From Cellvibrionaceae bacterium (GTDB lineage: Bacteria > Pseudomonadota > Gammaproteobacteria > Pseudomonadales > Cellvibrionaceae), in contig JAOXRV010000754.1 in assembly GCA_025800435.1 (NCBI GenBank), forward strand, positions 1-6,966: a DNA stretch of 6,966 bases, written 5' to 3'. Made by a program: the position numbers and the translations under genes. Each line of letters begins with the position of its first letter. Positions within the stretch are counted from its first letter, which is position 1. Below are positions 1 to 5,909 of the stretch, in pieces. The notes under the pieces were generated by a model. The model ran no database searches. It was not told where the DNA came from and saw only the letters and a program-made list of their open reading frames with translations.

Positions 1-2
1 CC

Positions 3-1106
3 GATCTGCCACCACAGGCCCCCGCCAACGACGAGCTTGGCCCCGCCTCCGCCAAAGGCGCCGCACTTGCCCAGCAGTGGCCGGTGAATGAGCAGGCCTT
101 AGAAGAGGCCGAAAGCTGGCTGATCCAACTGCAATCGCCCGATCTCTGCCAGGCCAAAGAGCATGAGTTTTTCCAGTGGCTGCAAGCCAGCCCCGCCAAC
201 CAGGCAGCCTATATTCAGGCCGAGCAGCTTTGGTATTCACTGGGGCATTCACTGGGCCAGAGCCAACACCAAGGCCTCGCTAGCCTCAAGTTAGCGAGCA
301 CAGTCAATAACACCAAGCCCAAAGCTAGCCGCAAGGGCTGGCTCGGCCTGGCCCTTGCCGCCAGTCTGTGCCTGGCGCTACTGCTGCCCAGTTTTGGCGG
401 TGGCGAGCACAGTTTTAAAACCGCTACCGGCGAGCAATTGCAATTGAACTTGGCCGATGGCAGTAAGGTACAGCTCAACACCCGCACCGAGCTGGAAGTG
501 GCGCTGGAAGCCGGCCAGCGGATGCTTGAGCTCGATTATGGCGAAGCCTATTTTGATGTACACAGCGACCCCGAGCGACCCTTTATTGTCAAAACACCCG
601 CCGGTTTTGTGCGTGTATTGGGCACCCGCTTTAATATTTACACCGATGCCCACAAGACCGAAGTAACGGTGATCGAGGGCAAGGTCGATGTCAGCACCGG
701 GCGCGCTCTGGGCGAGTTGGCTCAGCTCGACTTTAGCGGCAACAACCTTCTTACCGCCAACCAACAAATTCAGCTGCAGCATCTGCCCAAGAATAAGTGG
801 TTGAGCTTAATACCGGGCCAACAAATACCGGCTAAACGCGGTGAAGTCGTTCAGGTTAACGGCGACGATGTGCTAGCATGGCAGCGTGGAGAAGCCATCT
901 ATAATGGCACACAACTGGCGGCAGTCATCGCGGATTTAAACCGTTACTACCCGGGCCAAATTCGCCTGCAAGATGAGGCCCGCGGTACCGATGAAGTGGT
1001 TGCAGCACTGCGCCTGGACGACAAACAAGCGGCCCTGGAAGCACTGGCCAACAGCTTTGCACTCGACATTGTCACACTCGCCAATGGCGATGTCGTACTA
1101 AAGTAA
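3..1106 (+). CDS. FecR-family anti-sigma / sigma-regulator protein (5' end probably outside window)
   Basis: FecR-type inner-membrane regulator that holds an ECF sigma factor and answers a signal from a TonB-dependent receptor. Numbering from the GTG at 84, residues 5-55 are the cytoplasmic FecR N-terminal domain (EAESWLIQLQSPD, then FFQWLQASPANQAAY). Residues 86-104 are one membrane helix. Residues 110-205 are the periplasmic FecR domain (TGEQLQLNLADGSKVQLNT, GEAYFDV, PFIVKTPAGFVRVLGTRFNI, TVIEGKVDV). Residues 264-340 are the C-terminal receptor-contact domain (LAWQRGEAIYNG, LNRYYPGQI). The frame stays open to the left edge. The upstream codons are G-first and GCC-rich, like the rest of the gene, and no Shine-Dalgarno precedes GTG 84, so I favour a start left of the window. 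GTG 84 remains possible. A roughly 35-residue stretch at 207-245 looks like an insertion relative to typical FecR proteins. The neighbouring STN-domain receptor gene supports the assignment. Confidence 0.92.
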   Translation, partial: DLPPQAPANDELGPASAKGAALAQQWPVNEQALEEAESWLIQLQSPDLCQAKEHEFFQWLQASPANQAAYIQAEQLWYSLGHSLGQSQHQGLASLKLASTVNNTKPKASRKGWLGLALAASLCLALLLPSFGGGEHSFKTATGEQLQLNLADGSKVQLNTRTELEVALEAGQRMLELDYGEAYFDVHSDPERPFIVKTPAGFVRVLGTRFNIYTDAHKTEVTVIEGKVDVSTGRALGELAQLDFSGNNLLTANQQIQLQHLPKNKWLSLIPGQQIPAKRGEVVQVNGDDVLAWQRGEAIYNGTQLAAVIADLNRYYPGQIRLQDEARGTDEVVAALRLDDKQAALEALANSFALDIVTLANGDVVLK

Positions 1107-1138
1107 TCGTTCGCCGGCCAACACGCCATCGCAGCAAA

Positions 1139-1161
1139 ATAACAATACATACATAACAATA
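1139..1161 (+). repeat. 9-bp direct repeat ATAACAATA in A-rich leader
   Basis: ATAACAATA occurs at 1139-1147 and 1153-1161, separated by CATAC. It lies in an A-rich, T/C-poor leader (about 1136-1175) between the FecR and receptor genes that contrasts with the GC-rich surroundings. The second copy overlaps AACAATAA (1155-1162), an exact match to the AAnAAnAA pattern known as the Hfq/Crc target in pseudomonads. The function is unproven. Confidence 0.5.
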
Positions 1162-1174
1162 AAAGACACAAAAC

Positions 1175-1180
1175 AGGTGA
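1175..1180 (+). promoter_or_regulatory. Ribosome binding site deciding the GTG start of the receptor
   Basis: AGGTGA matches the 3' part of the anti-Shine-Dalgarno complement and ends 4 nt before the GTG at 1185. No in-frame ATG lies between this site and the signal-peptide hydrophobic core, so it supports the GTG start. Confidence 0.65.
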
Positions 1181-1184
1181 CGCC

Positions 1185-3674
1185 GTGTACCGCTGTACTC
1201 ACCGTGGACAAGCCCCTATTGGCAACCGTTTGGGATACTGGCTTTTGCTGGGCGCGCTCTCCCTGTGTCCAGCTGTCAGCAGCGCCGGGCCCGGTACGCA
1301 ACGCCTGCATATTCAACTGCCGACACAAAACCTTAGCGACGCCCTACTGCAACTGGCCAAACAGGGCCGCTTTACCATGGCCGCCGCCGCCGGTTTACTA
1401 AAGCCGCACACCGCGCCGGCACTCGAAGGCCACTACCCCATCGACCAGGCCCTGAGTATTTTGCTGGCCGGTAGCGGCCTCAGTTTTCACTGGGTTGGCG
1501 CCAATAGGTTGGTGATTAGCCCCAGTAAAATCACCCCCACAGCCAAACCTGCGCCGGCGCTGGCCAAGCCAACAAGCGCGCAAACCCTGTTTCGCCCAAT
1601 TGAAGAGGTGCGCGTTACCGCCCAGCGTCACAACCAAAATTTGCAACAGGTGCCGATCGCCGTCAGCGTTAGCGATAAACACCAAATCGAGCGGGCCAAT
1701 CTGGTCAAACTCGATGAGATCGCCCAGCGCACTCCGGGCTTAACCATCAGTAATTACAGCCTCGGCCAACCTTCTATTCACCTGCGCGGGGTCGGCTCTA
1801 ACGACGATGGCGCCGCCATGGATGCCTCCACCGTATTGTTTGTGGACGATGTCTATGTGGGCCGCATCTCAACCATTGACCTGGGCGTATTGGATGTAGA
1901 GCGAGTGGAGGTACTGCGCGGCCCCCAGGGCACGCTGTACGGAAAAAATGCCATCGGCGGGGCGATAAAATTAGTGGGCATTGAGCCCAGTGCAGAGAAT
2001 AGCGGCCAGCTGCGTCTGGGCTTTGGCAACTACCACAGCCAACAGGCCCGGCTGACCTTAAACGGCAGTTTAGACCAACAACAGCAGTGGCTGGGGCGAG
2101 TACTGCTCGACCACCAGCAGCGCGATGGCTGGCAGCACAACTTGATCGATCGCGGCGACAAACAAATGGGCGAGCGCAAACACAGTGTGCGCAGTAAATT
2201 GGCCTACCGCCCCGATAGCAATTGGCAGCTGCGCTGGAGCTTTGATGCCAGCCGCGACGACCTCAATTCCACCGGCCGTATCCCGGTGGCCGGGCGAGTG
2301 CCGCTCAAACTTATTGATAACAGCCAAGCGCCCCAAACCGCAACCGAAATTTTTACCGAGCTAGGCGGCGACTACCGCCACGCCACCAATGATTTACGCG
2401 GCTACACCGATCGATTTATCTGGGGCGGCTCACAAAAAATAGATTGGCAGCGGCCGGGGCTCACACTCAATAGTATTAGCGCCTATCGCCACAGCCAGTT
2501 CGACTGGCTGGAAGATTCGGCCGGGCTGCCGGCCAGCCGCACCTTGCAGACAGTCGACCTCAATGTACGCGAAAGTTACCGCCAGTACTCCCAGGAGTTT
2601 CGCGCCCACTGGCGAATAAACGACAGTTTACAATTGCTCAGCGGCCTGCACTTTATGCGCGAGGATATTCGCCGCCAAGAACTGTATTTTTTTACCGGCT
2701 CCCAGGCCCGCTCCAAGCAATTTAATCGCAGCGATAGTGCAGCCCTGTATGGCGAATTACAGTGGGCGCTGGGCGAGCGCGACCACATCAGCTTGGGTGG
2801 CCGCCTCAGTTACGATAAAAAAACCCTGCAACAAATCGCCAGCAACGGCGGCGCCCCGGCAATTATTTTGCAAGACTTCGAGGTACAAAGCCACAACAGC
2901 TGGCAGGACTTCTCCCCGCGCCTGACCTGGCGCCACCAGCTGCACCCGGAATTTATGTTCTACGCCTCCCTCGCCAAGGGCATAAAGAGTGGCGGCTTCC
3001 AGGGGGTTCCCGGTACCTTAGCGGCGGCCCAACAAGTTATCGGCCCAGAGTCGGCCTGGGAAACCCAGCTGGGCTTTAAAACCCTGTGGCGAGATAAACT
3101 GCGCTTAAATATTTCCGCCTTTGTGACCGATTACAGCGATCTGCAAGTGTCCCAGTTTCGCACCATCGACAGCTTTGGGGTATTTGAAACCAGCAATGCG
3201 GCCTCGGCCAAATTATCCGGGCTGGAGCTGGAATTTGTCTACTCGCCGCTGGCCCAGCTAAGCCTGTCCGGCAGCTACGCCTATTTAAATGCGCGCTACA
3301 AGCGCTTCGACGCAAGCAACGGCCAAAACTACAAGGGCAACCGCCTGCGCCAGGCGCCGCAACACAGTTTTAATTTGGCACTGGATTACCAGCAGCGCCT
3401 ACAGCAAGGCCAACTGCAATGGCACTTGGGCCTGCAATACCAGGGCGAGAGCTACCGCGAGCCCGACAACAGCATCACCATTCACCCATCCTTTACCCTG
3501 CTTGACGGCAAGCTCAGCTACCAAGCCGACAACGCCCAGTGGCAGCTGAGCCTATGGGGTAAAAACCTCGCCGATCGGGCGTATATCTCTCACCTGTATG
3601 TAATTGGGGGCAATGACTACGCCCTGTTTGGCACGCCGCGTACTTGGGGCCTAAGCCTTCACTACAAGTTATAA
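1185..3674 (+). CDS. TonB-dependent outer-membrane receptor with STN signalling domain
   Basis: Outer-membrane beta-barrel that takes up a bound substrate using TonB energy and probably signals to the adjacent FecR protein. The GTG start follows an AGGTGA ribosome site. Residues 1-34 are a signal peptide (hydrophobic core around 18-30, likely cut after SSA). Residues 40-113 are an STN domain (LHIQLPTQNLSDALLQLAKQ, then LLAGSGLSFHWVGANRLVIS). A Pro/Ala linker leads to a putative TonB box, EEVRVTAQ (140-147). The plug spans about 155-265 and contains IHLRGVG, VLFVDDVYVGR, VEVLRGPQGTLYGKNAIGGA. The barrel runs to the C-terminus and includes YASLAKGIKSGGFQG (593-607), PESAWETQLGFK (621-632), WGKNLADRAY (791-800) and GTPRTWGLSLHYKL (816-829). 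It ends in Leu, where many barrels end in Phe. The length of 829 is normal for receptors with STN. It could serve an iron chelator, a cobalamin-like ligand or a carbohydrate; the sequence does not decide. Confidence 0.96.
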   Translation: MYRCTHRGQAPIGNRLGYWLLLGALSLCPAVSSAGPGTQRLHIQLPTQNLSDALLQLAKQGRFTMAAAAGLLKPHTAPALEGHYPIDQALSILLAGSGLSFHWVGANRLVISPSKITPTAKPAPALAKPTSAQTLFRPIEEVRVTAQRHNQNLQQVPIAVSVSDKHQIERANLVKLDEIAQRTPGLTISNYSLGQPSIHLRGVGSNDDGAAMDASTVLFVDDVYVGRISTIDLGVLDVERVEVLRGPQGTLYGKNAIGGAIKLVGIEPSAENSGQLRLGFGNYHSQQARLTLNGSLDQQQQWLGRVLLDHQQRDGWQHNLIDRGDKQMGERKHSVRSKLAYRPDSNWQLRWSFDASRDDLNSTGRIPVAGRVPLKLIDNSQAPQTATEIFTELGGDYRHATNDLRGYTDRFIWGGSQKIDWQRPGLTLNSISAYRHSQFDWLEDSAGLPASRTLQTVDLNVRESYRQYSQEFRAHWRINDSLQLLSGLHFMREDIRRQELYFFTGSQARSKQFNRSDSAALYGELQWALGERDHISLGGRLSYDKKTLQQIASNGGAPAIILQDFEVQSHNSWQDFSPRLTWRHQLHPEFMFYASLAKGIKSGGFQGVPGTLAAAQQVIGPESAWETQLGFKTLWRDKLRLNISAFVTDYSDLQVSQFRTIDSFGVFETSNAASAKLSGLELEFVYSPLAQLSLSGSYAYLNARYKRFDASNGQNYKGNRLRQAPQHSFNLALDYQQRLQQGQLQWHLGLQYQGESYREPDNSITIHPSFTLLDGKLSYQADNAQWQLSLWGKNLADRAYISHLYVIGGNDYALFGTPRTWGLSLHYKL

Positions 3675-3842
3675 GCCGCCTTAAGCCATCACGTTAAAAC
3701 CCAATAAAAAAACAAGAGGTAAGCCCGCATTCGAGTGTTATATCTGTGCTGCCCCTTGGGCGAGCCATTGTGCGAGCAATAGGTTCTTGACGTGTAAGCA
3801 AAATAGTTGCATGTTTAAGCTACCGATAATAATGAAGTAAGC
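3672..3842 (+). promoter_or_regulatory. Cluster of six TAAGC motifs upstream of the acetate-uptake operon
   Basis: On the + strand TAAGC occurs at 3672, 3682, 3720, 3795, 3816 and 3838 (first bases); the first copy includes the receptor's stop codon. One copy per 1024 bases is the chance rate, so about 0.2 would be expected here. The last three are 21 and 22 bp apart, close to two helical turns, and two of them lie in an identical 9-mer, GTAAGCAAA (3794-3802 and 3837-3845). This looks like a phased operator. The binding protein is unknown. Confidence 0.4.
3787..3830 (+). promoter_or_regulatory. Candidate promoter region for the DUF485-actP operon
   Basis: GATAAT at 3825-3830 matches five of six bases of a sigma-70 -10 box but has no good -35 at 16-18 bp. 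TTGACG at 3787-3792 is a good -35 but its best partner, TGTTTA at 3812-3817, is 19 bp away. A weak -35 with an activator at the TAAGC repeats would fit the first alternative. This is a reading by eye only. Confidence 0.3.
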
Positions 3843-3857
3843 AAAGAGAAGCTGACT

Positions 3858-4136
3858 ATGTCTGATCCTAAGGATCTCAAACGATTGATTCAAAAAAAGA
3901 ATCGCCTGCGCCTAATTATGGGTACGGTGATTGTGGCCCTGTATTTGGGCTTTGCCCTGGGCTATGGCCCACTGCAACAGCTGTTTGCCAGCAAAATGGG
4001 GGACAGCCTGATTCCCTTTGGCCTGGTCTACTTTGTGGGGCTGATCTTTGGCTTTATCGCCCTGGAGCTGGTTTACCTCAAGCTGGTGAAACGCTACGAC
4101 CCAGACAAAGGGGAGGTGAGCCACTATGCTGAATAA
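3858..4136 (+). CDS. yjcH: DUF485 (YjcH-type) small inner-membrane protein
   Basis: A 92-residue membrane protein of the DUF485 family, the usual partner encoded directly before the acetate symporter gene actP. It starts with a basic, hydrophilic stretch (KDLKRLIQKKNRLR), then has two membrane helices at about 19-37 and 52-75 with a short loop containing FASKMGDSLIPFG. It ends in a charged tail (VKRYDPDKGEVSHYAE). Both the length and the two-helix layout are typical. The ATG is preceded by a modest purine-rich site (AAGAGAAG, 3844-3851). The last 11 bases overlap the actP start, which points to translational coupling. Its molecular role is not established; an accessory or assembly function for the symporter is inferred only from gene pairing. 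Confidence 0.94.
   Translation: MSDPKDLKRLIQKKNRLRLIMGTVIVALYLGFALGYGPLQQLFASKMGDSLIPFGLVYFVGLIFGFIALELVYLKLVKRYDPDKGEVSHYAE
4112..4119 (+). promoter_or_regulatory. Strong Shine-Dalgarno for actP inside the DUF485 gene
   Basis: GGAGGTGA is complementary to 8 consecutive bases of the 16S 3' end and ends 6 nt before the ATG at 4126. It fixes the actP start inside the upstream coding sequence and gives actP a much better ribosome site than the first gene, suggesting the symporter is made at a higher rate. Confidence 0.8.
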
Positions 4137-5766
4137 GTTAATTGCGCTGGTCGGCCTGGGCGCGCTGCCCCAACTAACATTGGCCGCCGGCGGCGCCATC
4201 GAGGGCGAAATCGAACGCCAGGCGGTCAACCCCACCGCCATCGCCATGTTTGTGGTATTTGTCTGCATCACCCTGTTTATCAGCTACTGGGCCAGCAAGC
4301 GCACCAATACCAGCGCCGAATTCTATACCGCCGGCGGCGGTATTAGCGGCCTGCAAAACGGTGCCGCCATCGCCGGCGACTTTATGTCAGCGGCCTCTTT
4401 TTTGGGTATTACCGCACTGATCTACGCCACCGGTGTGGATGGCCTGACCCTGGCCCTGGCCGCCTTTGCCGGCTGGCCGATGATGCTGCTACTGCTATCC
4501 GAGCGGGTGCGCAACCTGGGTAAAGTAACCTTTACCGATGTGGTGGCCCTGCGCCTGGAGCAGACCAAAACCCGGATTATCGCGGTGCTGGGTTCGGTCT
4601 CGGTGGTGGTCATGTACCTTATCGCCCAAATGGTGGGCGCCGGTAAACTGATCGAGCTGTTATTTGGCCTGCCCTATGAGGTGGCGGTTATTATTGTCGC
4701 GGTACTGGTGATGGCCTATGTGGCCTTTGGCGGTATGCTGGCCACCACCTGGGTGCAAATTGTTAAGGCCCTGCTGCTGCTGACCGGTATTACCATTATC
4801 GGCGTGCTGGTGATGAACAACGTCGGCTTTGATTTTAACCAGCTGCTGCAACAGGCGGTGGATAAACACCCACGCGGTGGCGATATTCTCAGCAACGGCG
4901 TGTGGATTGACGACCCGATTCAAATCCTGACCCTGCTAATTTCCATGATGTTCGGTACCCTCGGCCTGCCCCATATTCTGATGCGCCTGTTTACCGTGCC
5001 GGATATGGAAGAATCCCGCAGGTCAGCCTTTTACGCCTCGGTGTTTATCGGCTACTTCTTTCTGCTGTTAATTATCGGCGGCTTTGGCACCATTGTGTAT
5101 GTGATGGGCAACCCCGAGTACACCGATGCGGCCGGCAAGTTACTTGGCGGCGGCAATATGGCGGCCATTCACCTATCCCACGCGGTCGGCGGCGATTTGT
5201 TAATGGGCTTTATGTCGGCGGTGGCCTTTGCCACTATCCTCGCGGTGGTGGCCGGTTTAACCGTGGCTGGCTCGGCCGCCATCTCCCACGATCTGTACGC
5301 CGAGGTACTGTGTAAAGGCAAGCCAGACCCGGATAAAGAGATCCGCCTAACCCGTATCGTTACCCTGGTATTGGGCTTGCTGGCGGTAGGCCTGGGCATT
5401 ATCTTCCAGGAGCAAAACGTCGCGGTAATCGCCACCCTACCCATGGTGGTGGCGGCCAGTGTCAACCTGCCGATTTTACTGCTGTCCTTGTATTGGTCCA
5501 AGCTGACCACCCGCGGCGCGGTGGCCGGTGCGGTGGTGGGCTTTGTCTCGGCCGTTGGCCTGATTATTATCGGCCCTAAAGTCTGGGTGGATATTATCGG
5601 CTTTGAAAAAGCCCTGTTCCCCTACGACTACCCGGCCCTGTTCACCATGCCGGCAGCCTTTATCGCCATTTGGTACTTTTCCATCAGCGATAACAGCCAG
5701 CGCGGCCAAGTTGATCGAGACTGTTTTGAAGCCCTGGTGCTGCGCTCAGAGACCGGGCGCCAATAA
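4126..5766 (+). CDS. actP: Cation/acetate symporter ActP (sodium:solute symporter family)
   Basis: Inner-membrane symporter that brings acetate, and probably related short-chain monocarboxylates, into the cell with a cation. The 546 residues closely match the usual length of about 550. Residues 1-21 form a signal-peptide-like segment (LGALPQLTLAAGG), as known for ActP. Family landmarks follow: FYTAGGGISGLQNGAAIAGD (66-85), MSAASFLG (87-94), VVMYLIAQMVGAGKLIELLFG (161-181), FGGMLATTWVQIVKALLL (201-218), MFGTLGLPHILMRLFTVPD (275-293), AFATILAVVAGLTVAGSAAISHDLY (367-391) and NVAVIATLPMVVAASVNLPILLL (431-453). About a dozen or more hydrophobic helices are visible. It is intact and preceded by the DUF485 gene with an 11-bp overlap, the classic pairing. 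No acs gene lies in the window. A hairpin 8 bp after the stop probably ends the transcript. Close SSS paralogues for other carboxylates are the main alternative. Confidence 0.95.
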   Translation: MLNKLIALVGLGALPQLTLAAGGAIEGEIERQAVNPTAIAMFVVFVCITLFISYWASKRTNTSAEFYTAGGGISGLQNGAAIAGDFMSAASFLGITALIYATGVDGLTLALAAFAGWPMMLLLLSERVRNLGKVTFTDVVALRLEQTKTRIIAVLGSVSVVVMYLIAQMVGAGKLIELLFGLPYEVAVIIVAVLVMAYVAFGGMLATTWVQIVKALLLLTGITIIGVLVMNNVGFDFNQLLQQAVDKHPRGGDILSNGVWIDDPIQILTLLISMMFGTLGLPHILMRLFTVPDMEESRRSAFYASVFIGYFFLLLIIGGFGTIVYVMGNPEYTDAAGKLLGGGNMAAIHLSHAVGGDLLMGFMSAVAFATILAVVAGLTVAGSAAISHDLYAEVLCKGKPDPDKEIRLTRIVTLVLGLLAVGLGIIFQEQNVAVIATLPMVVAASVNLPILLLSLYWSKLTTRGAVAGAVVGFVSAVGLIIIGPKVWVDIIGFEKALFPYDYPALFTMPAAFIAIWYFSISDNSQRGQVDRDCFEALVLRSETGRQ

Positions 5767-5773
5767 CAACTTT

Positions 5774-5798
5774 GCGGCTGCCATCCCCTGGCAGCCGC
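5774..5798 (+). terminator. Hairpin after actP, probable terminator
   Basis: GCGGCTGCCA and TGGCAGCCGC form a perfect 10-bp stem around the loop TCCCC, starting 7 bases after the actP stop. The following tract (CCCCTTCTCCTC) is pyrimidine-rich but poor in T, so intrinsic termination would be weak or the hairpin may instead protect the 3' end. No T tract follows it on the opposite strand, and no gene on that strand needs it. Confidence 0.6.
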
Positions 5799-5870
5799 CC
5801 CTTCTCCTCAAAAAATCGTCACTTTTCACCTAATAATTAGCCTTATTCCTCCTTCCATCGCATTCTTCTG

Positions 5871-5879
5871 TGGTAAAGT
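5871..5879 (+). promoter_or_regulatory. Candidate extended -10 promoter for the zinc-ribbon signalling gene
   Basis: TGGTAAAGT fits the extended -10 form TGnTAnnnT, with TAAAGT matching four of six bases, and lies 30 bp before the ATG at 5910. The -35 region (around 5851-5856) is poor. It sits in an AT-rich stretch after the actP hairpin, which fits an independent promoter. Weak evidence. Confidence 0.25.
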
Positions 5880-5909
5880 TCTAATGCCTTTGACTCAGAT
5901 GTATCGAGA

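Noticed and set aside
378..782. 134-codon open frame on the minus strand inside the FecR gene
   Set aside because: It mirrors the codon structure of a strongly recognisable FecR domain on the + strand and has no protein-family features of its own. The same holds for the other antisense frames in the receptor and actP genes.
1087..1133. GCGATG/CATCGC inverted repeat spanning the FecR stop codon
   Set aside because: Six base pairs with a loop of about 35 bases and no T tract; expected by chance in GC-rich DNA.
3748..3765. Hairpin GCTGCCC-CTT-GGGC(G)AGC as terminator of the receptor gene
   Set aside because: The stem has a bulge and no T tract follows, and it lies 73 bases past the stop, so I do not call it a terminator. 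No clear terminator for the receptor was found.
3735..3782. 15-codon GTG frame (MLYLCCPLGEPLCEQ) in the actP upstream region
   Set aside because: The nearest purine-rich site (AGAGG) is about 16 bases away, and nothing supports translation.
3811..3840. Mini-frame MFKLPIIMK ending 17 bases before the DUF485 start, as a possible leader peptide
   Set aside because: No Shine-Dalgarno, no attenuator-like hairpin follows, and it overlaps the likely promoter elements.
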